A stretch of 64,000 nt of DNA from Methanobacteriota archaeon. Lineage in GTDB: Archaea; Halobacteriota; Methanomicrobia; Methanomicrobiales; Methanospirillaceae. A model generated the notes under the pieces. That model searched no databases and was not told the DNA's origin. It saw nothing but the letters and a program-made list of their open reading frames with translations. Position numbers and translations under genes: made by a program. Positions 7,247 through 17,414 of this stretch are shown one piece after another. Where the stretch lies: NCBI GenBank assembly GCA_029547145.1, contig JAKPPV010000003.1:16213-80212 (forward strand), given 5' to 3'. The stretch's first letter is position 1. The number at the start of each line of letters is the position of its first letter.

Positions 7247-8874
7247 GCCCGCACCTCCTCGATCCCCTCGCGGGCGAGCGACAGGTAGGTGTGGCCGTAC
7301 GGGGACCGGTCCGGCGGCAGTTCGCACGCGGGGTCACGCCGGGTATGGGCCCCCCGGCACTCGGGCCGGAGGAGGGCCGCCCGGCAGACCAGCGAGGCGA
7401 GGAGGCACTGGTTCTCCGCCGTGCAGCACTCGAGGAGGTTCTGCCGGGTCGCCGCCCGGAGGCGCTCGTTTTTCAGGGCTTCGACCTCTCGGAGCGCGGC
7501 GGCGAGCCCCTCGCGGTCCCGGAAGATCCCCGCGCCCCGCCACATCGTCAGTTTCAGCCTCTTTATGACCTGGTGCGGCGGTACCTCGCCGTCGAGGTAA
7601 CCGTCGAACCGGCGCCGGAGTGCGTCGAGCTGCCGGTCGATCTCCGGGGTGACCTGCCGGTGCCGCTCCGGCTCGAGCCCGGCGGACCGGCCCGCCCGCC
7701 GGCCGAAGACCTGGGTCTCGGCGAGCGCGTTCCCGCCCAGGCGGTTCGCGCCGTGGACCCCGCCCGAGCACTCCCCCGCCGCGAAGAGCCCGGGGACCGT
7801 CGTCGCGCAGTCGGTGTTGATCCGGAGCCCCCCCATGATGTGGTGCGCGGTCGGCGCCACCTCCATCGGCTCGTTCCGGATATCGACGCCGAAGGCGAGA
7901 AACTGCTCGAGCATGATCGGGAGCCGCTCTTCGACCTGTCCCGGCGGGAGGTGGGTCACGTCGAGCCAGACCCCCCCGCGTTCGGTCCCCCGCCCCTCCA
8001 GGATCTCGGTCGCGATCGCCCGGGCGACGACGTCGCGGGTCGAGAGTTCCATCCGCACGGGGTCGTACCGGGCCATGAACCGTTCGCCCAGGCGGTTCAG
8101 GAGCCGGCCCCCTTCACCCCGCACCGCCTCGGTGACGAGCCGGCCTCGTGCGTCGTACGGGTGGATCGCACCGGTCGGGTGGAACTGGACCATCTCCATG
8201 TCGATCAGTTCCGCCCCTGCACGGTACCCGAGCGCGTACCCGTCGCCGGTGCCCGAGGCGGAGTTCGTGGAGATGTCGTAGATCTGCGTCCCCCCGCCGG
8301 TCGCGAGCACCACCGCGTCCGCGAGAAAGACCCGGAGGTCTCCGTCGCGGTCGAGGGCCGCCGCTCCGGCGCACCGCCCCCCGTCGAGGAGGAGCTCGAC
8401 CGCTGCGCACTCGTGGACGACCTCGACGTCCGTCGCGGCGAGGCGGTCCATCAGGGTCACCATCATCTCGTGACCGGTCCGGTCCCCCGCGTAGCACGTC
8501 CGCGGGCGCTGCTGCCCGCCGAACGGACGCTGGGCGACCCCTCCCCCGGGGGCGACGTCGAAGACCGCCCCCCAGGCGACCAGCTCCCGCACCCGTTCCG
8601 GCGCCTCGCGCACCAGCACCTCGACGAGGGCGGGATCGTTCAGGAACGCCCCGCCCTTCAGGGTGTCCGCCGCGTGAAGCGAGAAGTCGTCGTCCTCACG
8701 GAGGACCGCGTTGTACCCCCCCTCCGCCATCGGCGTGCACCCGCCCTTTCCGGCGATCGTCTTCGAGAGGAGGACGACCGAGCCGTGCCCCGCTGCCTCG
8801 ATCGCGGCCCGCACGCCCGCGCCGCCGCTGCCAATCACGAGGACGTGGGACGTTGTCGCTCCGTTTTCCACCAT
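7243..8874 (-). CDS. tfrA: CoM/CoB-dependent fumarate reductase, flavoprotein subunit A
   Basis: A 543-residue FAD protein that reduces fumarate to succinate in the reductive branch of the incomplete TCA cycle. Visible motifs are the N-terminal dinucleotide fold VIGSGGAGVRAA, the covalent-FAD-type region GGCTPMAEGG, active-site HPTGAIHP, and the C-terminal AAGECSGGVHGANRLGGNAL. ATG 8874 lies about 30 nt from a TATA element shared with the divergent aspartate kinase, so the mRNA is nearly leaderless. The large open frame that continues upstream is a high-GC artefact opposite lysC. tfrB follows with a 4-nt overlap. Confidence 0.93.
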   Translation of the reverse strand: MVENGATTSHVLVIGSGGAGVRAAIEAAGHGSVVLLSKTIAGKGGCTPMAEGGYNAVLREDDDFSLHAADTLKGGAFLNDPALVEVLVREAPERVRELVAWGAVFDVAPGGGVAQRPFGGQQRPRTCYAGDRTGHEMMVTLMDRLAATDVEVVHECAAVELLLDGGRCAGAAALDRDGDLRVFLADAVVLATGGGTQIYDISTNSASGTGDGYALGYRAGAELIDMEMVQFHPTGAIHPYDARGRLVTEAVRGEGGRLLNRLGERFMARYDPVRMELSTRDVVARAIATEILEGRGTERGGVWLDVTHLPPGQVEERLPIMLEQFLAFGVDIRNEPMEVAPTAHHIMGGLRINTDCATTVPGLFAAGECSGGVHGANRLGGNALAETQVFGRRAGRSAGLEPERHRQVTPEIDRQLDALRRRFDGYLDGEVPPHQVIKRLKLTMWRGAGIFRDREGLAAALREVEALKNERLRAATRQNLLECCTAENQCLLASLVCRAALLRPECRGAHTRRDPACELPPDRSPYGHTYLSLAREGIEEVRA

Positions 8875-8896
8875 CTTGAAGAGGGTTGGGGTCGGA

Positions 8897-8909
8897 GTAT
8901 GATAAAGAA
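8897..8909. promoter_or_regulatory. Overlapping divergent TATA elements, tfrA / lysC
   Basis: AGTATGATAAAGA reads as a TATA box on both strands: TTTATCATA toward tfrA (ATG about 30 nt away) and TATGATAAA toward lysC (ATG about 34 nt away). The whole intergenic region is only 60 bp, so the two transcripts must compete for or share the same promoter DNA. Confidence 0.45.
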
Positions 8910-8934
8910 TGGCGAGGGGGACGAAAGAGCACCC

Positions 8935-10335
8935 ATGCGGTATCTGATGAAGTTCGGCGGCACCTCGGTCGCCGACGGCCGGTGCATCGGACAGGTGGTC
9001 GAGATCGTCGGTGCATGCCGGAGGAGCGGGAACGAGGTCGCGGTCGTGGTCTCGGCGATGCGGGGGGTGACGGACGGGCTGATCGCCTGCGCCGAGGCGA
9101 TGGCGACGACGCGGCACCCGGACCCGGGACCGTTCCTCGCAGAGGTGCGCGACCGGCAGGCCCGGGCCCTCGCCGAGGTCGCTCCAGACCTGGCGGAGGA
9201 GGCGCTCCGGGTGATCGACGGGCGGCTCGCCGCGCTGGCGAACATCCTCCAGGCGGTCCACACGCTCCGCGAGCTGACCCCGCGGTCGAGGGACTACATC
9301 ATCTCCTTCGGCGAGCGGCTCAGCGCGGTCGTCGTCGCGGCAGCCCTCCGGCAGCAGGGGTTCGCCTCCGAGCCCCTGGAGGGCGGAGAGGCGGGGATCC
9401 TGACCAACGACTCCCACGGCGAGGCGATGGCGCTCCCCGAGTCCGAGCAGCGGATCCGCGAGCGGGTCGTTCCGCTCCTCGCCGGGAGCATCCCGGTGAT
9501 CATGGGCTTCATGGGCTGCACCCACGACGGATCGGTCACCACGCTCGGCCGCTCGGGGTCGGACTACTCCGCCGCCGTGCTCGCCGCCGGGATCGACGCG
9601 GACGAGTGCTGGATCTGGACCGATGTCGACGGTGTCATGACCTCCGATCCGCGCCTCATCCCCGAAGCACGGGTGATCCCCGCCGTCTCGTACCTCGAGG
9701 CGATGGAGCTCTCCTACTTCGGGGCGAAGGTGCTCCACCCGCGTTCGATCGAACCGGCGATGGCGAAGGGGATCGCGATCCGCGTCAAGAACACCTTCAA
9801 CCCCGACCACCCGGGGACGGTGCTCGTCGCGGACGGCGTGCCCTCCCGCCGGGTGGTGAAGGCCCTCTCCTTCATCGACCGGGTCGCACTCGTCAACTGC
9901 AACGGGGCCCAGATGATCGGCCGGCCCGGGGTCGCGAACGCGATCTTCGCGGCGCTCGCCGAGCGGTCGGTGAACGTGATGATGATCTCGCAGGGCTCCT
10001 CGGAGGCGAACATCTCGCTCGTCATCGACGAGGGTCACCTCGATGCCGCCGTCGGGGCGCTCAGGCCGCTCGTCGCGTCCGGCCTCTTCCGCGAGCTGAC
10101 CACCGAAAGGGACGTCGCCGCCGTCGCCGTCGTCGGCTCGGGGATGGCCGGAACGCCCGGCACCGGGGGACGGATCTTCTCCGCGCTCGGCCGGCACGGC
10201 ATCAACGTGATGATGATCTCGCAGGGCTCCTCGGAGGCGAACATCTCGTTCGTCGTCCGGGGTGCCGACGGCCCGCGTGCGGTGCGGGCACTGCACGACG
10301 AGTTCAGGCTCTCGGAGCGGTGCGATGACGAATGA
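8935..10335 (+). CDS. lysC: Aspartate kinase with two ACT domains
   Basis: A 466-residue enzyme phosphorylating aspartate, the first step toward Lys, Thr and Met. The N-terminal amino-acid kinase domain starts KFGGTSVADG and has TTLGRSGSDYSA and IWTDVDGVMTSDPR. Two C-terminal ACT domains (from about residues 320 and 395) each contain NVMMISQGSSEANIS and probably bind the feedback inhibitor. A 45-nt stretch coding this motif is identical in both. It is followed, with an 11-nt overlap, by purM, so the two are co-transcribed although they serve different pathways. ATG 8935 is the first Met before the conserved KFGG. Confidence 0.93.
   Translation: MRYLMKFGGTSVADGRCIGQVVEIVGACRRSGNEVAVVVSAMRGVTDGLIACAEAMATTRHPDPGPFLAEVRDRQARALAEVAPDLAEEALRVIDGRLAALANILQAVHTLRELTPRSRDYIISFGERLSAVVVAAALRQQGFASEPLEGGEAGILTNDSHGEAMALPESEQRIRERVVPLLAGSIPVIMGFMGCTHDGSVTTLGRSGSDYSAAVLAAGIDADECWIWTDVDGVMTSDPRLIPEARVIPAVSYLEAMELSYFGAKVLHPRSIEPAMAKGIAIRVKNTFNPDHPGTVLVADGVPSRRVVKALSFIDRVALVNCNGAQMIGRPGVANAIFAALAERSVNVMMISQGSSEANISLVIDEGHLDAAVGALRPLVASGLFRELTTERDVAAVAVVGSGMAGTPGTGGRIFSALGRHGINVMMISQGSSEANISFVVRGADGPRAVRALHDEFRLSERCDDE
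9973..10248 (+). repeat. 45-nt perfect direct repeat inside lysC
   Basis: Positions 9973-10017 and 10204-10248 are identical over 45 nt, starting AACGTGATGATGATCTCGCA. They encode the ligand-binding motif of the two ACT domains. The surrounding ACT sequences have diverged, so the identity over synonymous positions is notable and suggests gene conversion or constraint. Confidence 0.85.
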
Positions 10336-11317
10336 CCGGGCATACCGCGAAGCGGGCGTCGACATCCGCCTCGAGGCCGACGGCGTCGCCGCACTCGTGC
10401 GCGAGCTGACCTACCGGCGCCAGGGGGCACACGGCCCCGTCGGCGGGCCCGGGCACTTCGCCGGGCTGATCGAGTTCGGGCCGTACGTCCTCGCGCTCGC
10501 CACCGACGGGGTCGGGACCAAGATGCTGATCGCGGACGCGGTCGGGGACTGGTCCACGGTCGGCATCGACTGCATCGCGATGAACGCGAACGACCTCTAC
10601 GTGATGAACATCGAGCCGATCGCGTTCGTCGACTACATCGCCACCGACCACGTCGACCCGGCAAAGATGGCCGCACTCGGACGGGGACTGAACGAGGGGG
10701 CGCGGCTCGCGAACCTCTCGATCGTCGGCGGCGAGACGGCGACCCTCGCCGGTCTCGTGAACGGGCTCGACCTCGCCGGGGCGGTGCTCGGGGTCCAGCG
10801 GCGCGAACATGTCGTCTCGGGAGAGGCCTGCCGGCCCGGCGACCTCATCGTCGGACTGCCGTCGTCCGGCGTGCACTCGAACGGGCTCACGCTCGCACGC
10901 CGGATCGCGGAGAGGAACGGCGGGTACGAACAGCCGTTCGGAGACCGGACCCTCGGGCAGGAACTCCTCGAACCGACGCGGATCTACAGCGAGGTGCTCC
11001 GGATCGCGGCGGCGCACGAGGTCCACGGCATGTGCCACGTCACGGGCGGCGGGCTCCTCAACTTCAGGCGGCTCTCGCACTACGGCTTCACGTTCGACGA
11101 CCCCCTTGCCCCGCACCCGATCTTCGCCTGGCTCCAGGAGAAGGGGCAGGTCTCGGTGCCCGAGATGTACCGGACCTTCAACATGGGCATGGGCTTCGCG
11201 CTCGTCCTTCCGGAGGACGAGGCGGACGGCGTCGCCCGGAGCGTCCCGGGTGCAAAGGTGGTCGGGCGGTGCACGGCCGAACCGGAGATCCGGCTCGGGG
11301 ACCTCGTCATCGAGTGA
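10325..11317 (+). CDS. purM: Phosphoribosylformylglycinamidine cyclo-ligase
   Basis: AIR synthetase, 330 residues, step five of purine synthesis (FGAM plus ATP to AIR). Family landmarks are the N-terminal TYRRQGAHGPVGGPGHF segment, LATDGVGTKMLIA, IDCIAMNANDLYVMN, GGETATLAGL, the GLPSSGVHSNG loop, and HVTGGGLLNFRRL near the C-terminus. ATG 10325 overlaps the lysC stop, placing it in the same operon. The only other purine gene in the window is purF about 2 kb downstream, separated by genes on both strands, so the pathway is dispersed. Confidence 0.93.
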   Translation: MTNDRAYREAGVDIRLEADGVAALVRELTYRRQGAHGPVGGPGHFAGLIEFGPYVLALATDGVGTKMLIADAVGDWSTVGIDCIAMNANDLYVMNIEPIAFVDYIATDHVDPAKMAALGRGLNEGARLANLSIVGGETATLAGLVNGLDLAGAVLGVQRREHVVSGEACRPGDLIVGLPSSGVHSNGLTLARRIAERNGGYEQPFGDRTLGQELLEPTRIYSEVLRIAAAHEVHGMCHVTGGGLLNFRRLSHYGFTFDDPLAPHPIFAWLQEKGQVSVPEMYRTFNMGMGFALVLPEDEADGVARSVPGAKVVGRCTAEPEIRLGDLVIE

Positions 11318-11325
11318 GGGATCGC

Positions 11326-11874
11326 TCAGACCTCGTCCAGGACGAACGACTCCCTCGACGCACGGTCGGAGACGATCGCGGAGTTGCCGGTCGGATCCTC
11401 GATGATCAGCGTGACGGGGAAGTCACCCTCCTTCACCCCGCCGATCTCCTGCTTCAGGATCTCCGCCCTTTCCCGTTCGGTGCCCTCCGCCCAGACGAGG
11501 ACCCCCTCGACGACCGAGAGGATCCGGTCGAGCACCCCCTCCACGTTGGTGACGAAGCCCTCGCAGGCGGGCCCGGGGGCGATCTCGACCCCGAGTTCCG
11601 GGATCCGGAGGACCGCGCTCATCGAGCGGACGACGCGGACCAGGAGGTCGTCCGGCGAGACGACGGGGAAGGTGAACCGGACGGGCTCCGACTCCTGGAG
11701 TATCTGGGTATTGGTATACCGGTATCCGCAGACCGGGCAGGATGCCGAGACGATCAGGATATCGGAGAAGTATGGGATCGTCTCGGTCTGGTAGACGTAC
11801 TCGACCTCTTCGCCGCAGGTGGCGCACGGCCCGTTCACGACCGCACGCCGTGCACCTGCGGCATCCACTTCCAC
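11326..11874 (-). CDS. ZPR1-type zinc-finger protein
   Basis: A 182-residue archaeal single-unit ZPR1 homologue. A zinc ribbon is formed by CATC and, about 32 residues later, CPVCGYR. A beta-rich A/B domain follows, with LIIEDPTGNSAI near the C-terminus, the family signature for ZPR1. Eukaryotic ZPR1 acts with translation factor eEF1A; the archaeal role is undefined. GTG 11874 overlaps the TAG stop of sepF (TAGTG), so the two are translationally coupled. A GTG at 11838, just before NGPCATC, is an alternative start that would still include the zinc ribbon. Confidence 0.8.
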   Translation of the reverse strand: MEVDAAGARRAVVNGPCATCGEEVEYVYQTETIPYFSDILIVSASCPVCGYRYTNTQILQESEPVRFTFPVVSPDDLLVRVVRSMSAVLRIPELGVEIAPGPACEGFVTNVEGVLDRILSVVEGVLVWAEGTERERAEILKQEIGGVKEGDFPVTLIIEDPTGNSAIVSDRASRESFVLDEV

Positions 11875-12254
11875 TAGAATCCTCCGACGATCTTCTCGCG
11901 CGAGATCTTGATCGACTGCGGCGTGATCACCACGTACCGCTGGTCGCCCAGCCCGACGATGTCGCCGTTCACGTCCCTGGCGACCTCCTTCAGATCCTTG
12001 AGCACGCGCTCGGAGGTGATCTTGTCCAGTTTCAGCTGGGAGATGTCCGCGATCACGATGTTCCCGTTGTAGATCTCGTCCTTGATCTTCGGCGTGTCCT
12101 TCATGCTCAGGATGCCGGCGATCTTGACGTAGCACGACGCGGGCTCGTCGTCGGGGGACGCGGACTCGAACGTCGAGAGGTCGAGTTCCATATAATCGTC
12201 CTCCTTGGGAACGGCGCTCTTGCCCAGGAGAGAGTCGAGAATCTTGGAAGCCAT
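11874..12254 (-). CDS. sepF: SepF, FtsZ membrane anchor
   Basis: A 126-residue cell-division protein. The N-terminal segment [12 protein letters not shown] can form an amphipathic membrane helix. After an acidic linker comes the SepF/DUF552 core ([20 protein letters not shown], then [12 protein letters not shown] and a [16 protein letters not shown] end). In archaea that use FtsZ, SepF tethers the ring to the membrane. ATG 12254 is chosen; an in-frame TTG at 12260 has better Shine-Dalgarno spacing (GGAGG 7 nt away) and would add MG. A TATA-like CTTAAATA at about 12282-12289 points to a very short leader. The ZPR1 gene follows and overlaps. Confidence 0.88.
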   Translation of the reverse strand: MASKILDSLLGKSAVPKEDDYMELDLSTFESASPDDEPASCYVKIAGILSMKDTPKIKDEIYNGNIVIADISQLKLDKITSERVLKDLKEVARDVNGDIVGLGDQRYVVITPQSIKISREKIVGGF

Positions 12255-12300
12255 ACCCAAAATCTCGCCTCCACGCGTATTTAAGTATTCCTTTCCCCGA

Positions 12301-12798
12301 TCAGACCTCGAGACTCCAGATCTCGTCCCCCACGTGGTGGATATTCCTGCAGACTTTTCCGGCGGTCTCCGCGCGCATCGCCTCCGCGTCCAGTCGGGCG
12401 ATGCAGACGGCGAGAGGTTTCCCGTGCCGCTCCTCGACCACGAGCACCGGGTGTGCCGCCCGGACGTCGTCCGTCACGGCGACGATGCCCGGCCTCATGA
12501 TGTCGGCCCCGTTCACGACGTAGGGGACCGCTCCCATGTCGACCGTCACCCGGCGTGCCGAGAAGGGACGGGCGATCGCGCCCTGGAGCGTCGGGAAGAG
12601 TACGCCGTCCCGCTCGAAGAGCAGGGGGCGCCTGTCGAGCAGGTAGAGGCGGATCGGCCCCCCCGTCTCGGCCACCTCGATCCGTCCGGCGGCGAAGATG
12701 CCTGCCTCCTCGCCGAGTTCCTCGCCGAGCCGCCGCACGATCTCGGCCGCCTCCCCCTTCCTGACGGTGTGCCGTTTCCTGATCGTGATCGGCGCCAT
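12301..12798 (-). CDS. PUA-domain RNA-binding protein (MCT-1/Tma20-like)
   Basis: A 165-residue protein with a basic N-terminus ([14 protein letters not shown]), a pre-PUA domain containing [20 protein letters not shown], and a C-terminal PUA domain with [13 protein letters not shown], the PUA hallmark, and [12 protein letters not shown]. Archaeal homologues resemble eukaryotic MCT-1/Tma20, which acts at the ribosome in initiation or recycling. Its place beside LSm, eL37 and ribosomal genes supports a translation or RNA role. It is transcribed divergently from LSm; TTTTTATGG on the minus strand near 12822-12830 is its likely TATA box. Confidence 0.8.
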   Translation of the reverse strand: MAPITIRKRHTVRKGEAAEIVRRLGEELGEEAGIFAAGRIEVAETGGPIRLYLLDRRPLLFERDGVLFPTLQGAIARPFSARRVTVDMGAVPYVVNGADIMRPGIVAVTDDVRAAHPVLVVEERHGKPLAVCIARLDAEAMRAETAGKVCRNIHHVGDEIWSLEV

Positions 12799-12819
12799 CG
12801 GTCATCTATGGCGCGATTC

Positions 12820-12863
12820 AGCCATAAAAACCGTGGTGATGGCCCCGACGCTATGGTTATATA
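12820..12863. promoter_or_regulatory. Divergent promoters of the PUA and LSm genes
   Basis: Two separate A/T elements lie in a 111-bp divergent gap: CCATAAAAACC (minus-strand GGTTTTTATGG, 12820-12830) serving the PUA gene, and GGTTATATACC (12854-12864) serving LSm. The LSm transcript would carry a leader of about 25 nt including a GAGGAAGAG purine stretch before ATG 12910. Confidence 0.5.
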
Positions 12864-12909
12864 CCGCGCTCGCTCACATACAGTACTCCAGGTGGATCGA
12901 GGAAGAGAG

Positions 12910-13140
12910 ATGTCGAAGAGGCCGCTGGATATACTTGACCAGGTACTGAACCGCGAGCCCGTGATCGTCTCGCTGAAGGGCGATCGCGAGCTCCGCGGCG
13001 TGCTGCAGGGGTACGACGTGCACATGAACCTCGTCCTCGACCAGGCCGAGGAGGTGACGGATGGTACGCCCACCCGGATCGGTACGCTCATCGTCCGCGG
13101 CGACAACGTGATCTACATCTCGCCGTCACAGAACCAGTAA
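12910..13140 (+). CDS. Sm-like RNA-binding protein (LSm)
   Basis: A 76-residue Sm-fold protein that forms heptameric rings binding U-rich RNA. Sm1 motif: [24 protein letters not shown]; Sm2: the closing [18 protein letters not shown] 12910 gives the normal archaeal LSm length; upstream in-frame residues lie in the promoter region. The stop is 11 bp before eL37. The LSm-eL37 pairing is a widely conserved archaeal operon, and purF follows here as a third gene. Confidence 0.95.
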   Translation: MSKRPLDILDQVLNREPVIVSLKGDRELRGVLQGYDVHMNLVLDQAEEVTDGTPTRIGTLIVRGDNVIYISPSQNQ

Positions 13141-13151
13141 GGAGGAGTTGC

Positions 13152-13334
13152 ATGTCCAAAGGCACACCATCGATGGGGAAGCGGAACAAGCAGACCCACA
13201 TCGCCTGCAGGCGGTGCGGATCGATCTCGTTCCACCTCAGGCACAAAGTCTGTTCGCACTGCGGGTTCGGCCGTTCGAGTCGGATGCGCAGCTACGACTG
13301 GACCTCGAAGCGGCCACAAGTACCGACGCACTGA
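13152..13334 (+). CDS. rpl37e: 50S ribosomal protein eL37
   Basis: A 60-residue ribosomal protein with a zinc ribbon (CRRCG and CSHCGFG) embedded in a basic sequence that binds 23S rRNA; it begins [17 protein letters not shown] strong Shine-Dalgarno AAGGAGG ends about 6 nt before ATG 13152, directly after the LSm stop. The length is typical for the family. It precedes purF by 6 nt, which suggests one transcript. Confidence 0.96.
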   Translation: MSKGTPSMGKRNKQTHIACRRCGSISFHLRHKVCSHCGFGRSSRMRSYDWTSKRPQVPTH

Positions 13335-13340
13335 CCTTCG

Positions 13341-14768
13341 ATGTGCGGAATCGTTGGCATCGTGGATGCTGGCGGTGTCTCACACCCGCTCTACTATGCC
13401 CTGTATGCACTCCAGCACCGGGGCCAGGAGAGCGCGGGGATCTCTGTTATTAACGGCGACCGTCTCCGAAAGCACAAGGCCCAGGGACTCGTCGCCGAGG
13501 TCTTCGACCCGGAGACGCTCAGGAGGCTCGAAGGGCAGATCGGGGTCGGGCACGTCCGGTACCCGACCACCGGGGCGAACACCCCGGAGAACATCCAGCC
13601 GTTCAACTTCCGGTTCATGGGCAAGGGGTTCGCCATCGCCCATAACGGCAATCTCGTCAACACCCGCGAACTCCGCTCGTACTTCGAGCAGGCCGGCCAG
13701 ATCTTCTGCACGACCACGGACACCGAGGTGATCGCGGCGCTGATCGCCGACGAGCTCCGCCGATCGGGCTCGATCGAGGATGCGGTCCGGCTCTGCATGT
13801 CCCGTCTCCGGGGCTCGTACTCGGTCGTGCTGGCGTATGACGGCGCACTCTACGCCTTCAGGGACCCGCTCGGGATCAAGCCCCTCTGCCTCGGCAGGAC
13901 GGCCCGGGGCCACATCGTCGCCTCCGAGTCTGTGGCGATCGATGCCCTCTCGGGGACACTCGTCCGCGATGTCCGCCCGGGCGAGCTCCTCCGGATCACC
14001 GGCGACGGTGTCAGTTCGACCCGGATCACGAAGGTGGACCGGACCGCGCACTGCATCTTCGAGTACATCTACTTCGCACGGGCAGACTCGGTGATCGACG
14101 GCGTGCTCGTCTACGACGTCCGCCGGAAGATCGGAAAGAGGCTCCACGAAGAGGCTCCTGCGGACGCGGACGCCGTCTGCCCGGTGCCCGACTCGGGGAC
14201 CGCCTACGCGATCGGATACGCGCAGGCATCGGGGGTCCCGTTCACCGAGAGCCTGATCAAGAACCGATACATGGGCAGGACCTTCATCATGCCGTCGCAG
14301 GCAGCCCGCGAACAGGCCGTCCGGATCAAGATGAACCCGATCAGGAAACACCTCGACGGCCGGTCGATCGTGCTGATCGACGACTCGATCGTCCGGGGCA
14401 CGACCTCGCGCCGGATCATCCAGATGATCCGGAGTGCCGGCGCACGGGAGATCCACATGCGGATCGGATCCCCGCCGATCAGGGCCCCCTGCTACCTCGG
14501 CGTGGACATGCCGACCCGGGAGGAACTGATCGCCTCCTGCCGGGACGAGGAGCAGGTCCGCGATTCGGTGACCGCCACCTCCCTCCACTACATCTCCTTC
14601 GATGCGCTCATCGAGGCGATCGGGCACCCGTGCGACAACCTCTGCACGGGTTGCCTCTCCGGCTGCTACCCGGTCGCGATCGACGGTGAGCACGCCCGGG
14701 CACGGGAGGTCGAGTTCCTCGACGAGACCCTCCAGCTCGGCCTCGACTCGTTCGGCGGGACCGCGTAG
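13341..14768 (+). CDS. purF: Amidophosphoribosyltransferase
   Basis: First committed enzyme of purine synthesis, 475 residues, converting PRPP and glutamine to phosphoribosylamine. The N-terminal nucleophile glutaminase begins MCGIVG (Cys2 exposed after Met removal) and contains GHVRYPTTG and the HNGNLVN loop. The C-terminal phosphoribosyltransferase domain has the PRPP loop VLIDDSIVRGTTS and a cysteine group near CDNLCTGCLSGC that could hold an Fe-S cluster as in Bacillus PurF. No pro-peptide precedes Cys2. Last gene of the LSm-eL37-purF set; a T5 run follows. Confidence 0.95.
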   Translation: MCGIVGIVDAGGVSHPLYYALYALQHRGQESAGISVINGDRLRKHKAQGLVAEVFDPETLRRLEGQIGVGHVRYPTTGANTPENIQPFNFRFMGKGFAIAHNGNLVNTRELRSYFEQAGQIFCTTTDTEVIAALIADELRRSGSIEDAVRLCMSRLRGSYSVVLAYDGALYAFRDPLGIKPLCLGRTARGHIVASESVAIDALSGTLVRDVRPGELLRITGDGVSSTRITKVDRTAHCIFEYIYFARADSVIDGVLVYDVRRKIGKRLHEEAPADADAVCPVPDSGTAYAIGYAQASGVPFTESLIKNRYMGRTFIMPSQAAREQAVRIKMNPIRKHLDGRSIVLIDDSIVRGTTSRRIIQMIRSAGAREIHMRIGSPPIRAPCYLGVDMPTREELIASCRDEEQVRDSVTATSLHYISFDALIEAIGHPCDNLCTGCLSGCYPVAIDGEHARAREVEFLDETLQLGLDSFGGTA

Positions 14769-14787
14769 CCGGATCCCGTCCATCCTC

Positions 14788-14792
14788 TTTTT
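14788..14792 (+). terminator. T-run downstream of purF
   Basis: A five-T run 20 nt after the purF stop, in a C/T-rich context (CATCCTCTTTTTCCTCC). Archaeal transcription ends at such oligo-T tracts without a hairpin. The next gene, tRNA-His, faces the other way. Confidence 0.4.
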
Positions 14793-14938
14793 CCTCCGAC
14801 GGACGGAGGTCCTCACCCGCTTGCTCGCTCCGGATGAGGATGCGGAACAGGGACGGGCATCGGTGCACACCGGGATGAGGGTCCGGTCGCTGGACGGTTC
14901 GAATGGGAGAACGAGAGGGATCGGACGGTGCGTCCGAA

Positions 14939-15011
14939 GGCCAGGGCCGAGACTCGAACCCGGGTCGGGGGATCCACAGTCCCCTAGGATAACCAGCTAC
15001 CCCACCCTGGC
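14939..15011 (-). tRNA. tRNA-His (GTG)
   Basis: Reading the minus strand, the acceptor GCCAGGG pairs with CCCTGGC and discriminator C73. The anticodon arm is GGGGA-CTGTGGA-TCCCC with anticodon GTG, and the T arm is CCGGG-TTCGAGT-CTCGG. C73 is the histidine identity base. The base before position 1 is encoded as C, not G, so the G-1 needed by histidyl-tRNA synthetase would have to be added after transcription. A TATA-like TCTTTATAATC lies about 30 nt upstream (15041-15051). No CCA is encoded. Confidence 0.93.
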
Positions 15012-15076
15012 GGATGTGCCATCAGCATAGGGCATCCTTGATTATAAAGATATGTCACCGCGCGGGCGGGCATGAT

Positions 15077-15084
15077 TTTTAATA
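15077..15084 (+). promoter_or_regulatory. TATA box of the aIF5B gene
   Basis: TTTTAATA, about 26 nt upstream of a predicted start near 15106, would give a leader of about 54 nt. That leader contains GGAGG at 15147-15151, which selects the TTG start at 15160. Confidence 0.5.
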
Positions 15085-15159
15085 CGCGATCGGCGATAAT
15101 CATACAGGCCGGGCCGGCGCCCGTTCTCCTCATGCCGGCCCTTTTCGGAGGCGGCGACG

Positions 15160-16935
<1,776 letters not shown>

Positions 16936-16970
16936 GCCGGCCGATCCGCAGCTTTATCAATCCCGCCAAC

Positions 16971-16980
16971 CACATTTATG
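16971..16980 (+). promoter_or_regulatory. TATA box of the eS6 gene
   Basis: CACATTTATG lies about 30 nt before ATG 17008. The predicted transcript starts within a few bases of the start codon, even though GGAGATAGA also precedes the ATG. Confidence 0.45.
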
Positions 16981-17007
16981 GGTACTTCGCCTGTGTGGAG
17001 ATAGAAT

Positions 17008-17403
17008 ATGGTCGATTTTAAAGTCGTGCTCTCGGACCCGAAGACCGGTCGTTCCTACAGGGTGACCGCGAGCGGCGGGGCGGCCGGAGCCTTGATCGGA
17101 AAACGGGTCGGCGGCGAGGTGGACGCGAGCCCGCTGGGCCTGCCCGGGTATCGAGTCGCGATCACCGGTGCCTCGGATCGGAACGGGACGCCGGCCCGCA
17201 GGGATCTCCCCGGTGCGGGTCGCCGGCGATTGTTACTGGCAGGCGGCGTGGGTTTTAAACCCGTCATGGACGGGCAGCGGGCCCGCAAGACGATCCGCGG
17301 GAGCGAGATCACCCAGGACTTCGTGCAGATCAACGTCAAGGTCACCAAGTACGGCGAAAAGACCCTCGACGAACTCCTCTCCGAACCGGCCCCGGCCGAA
17401 TAA
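17008..17403 (+). CDS. rps6e: 30S ribosomal protein eS6
   Basis: A 131-residue small-subunit protein. The start MVDFKVVLSDPKTGRSY, the GKRVGGEVDAS segment and the central GFKPVMDGQRARKTIRGSEI region are diagnostic of archaeal eS6. The length is normal for archaea, which lack the phosphorylated eukaryotic tail. Its position after aIF5B is conserved in many euryarchaea. The stop is followed by a T5 run inside the convergent end of the DUF2240 gene. Confidence 0.96.
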   Translation: MVDFKVVLSDPKTGRSYRVTASGGAAGALIGKRVGGEVDASPLGLPGYRVAITGASDRNGTPARRDLPGAGRRRLLLAGGVGFKPVMDGQRARKTIRGSEITQDFVQINVKVTKYGEKTLDELLSEPAPAE

Positions 17404-17409
17404 ACCCTC

Positions 17410-17414
17410 TTTTT
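17410..17414 (+). terminator. T-run after eS6
   Basis: T5 six nucleotides after the eS6 stop (AAACCCTCTTTTTATTC). It overlaps the last codon region of the convergent DUF2240 gene, so the two transcripts end in the same place. Confidence 0.45.

Noticed and set aside
7291..10335. Extended open frame upstream of lysC on the plus strand
   Set aside because: The part before 8935 lies opposite tfrA, which is certain. Only the portion from ATG 8935 matches aspartate kinase.
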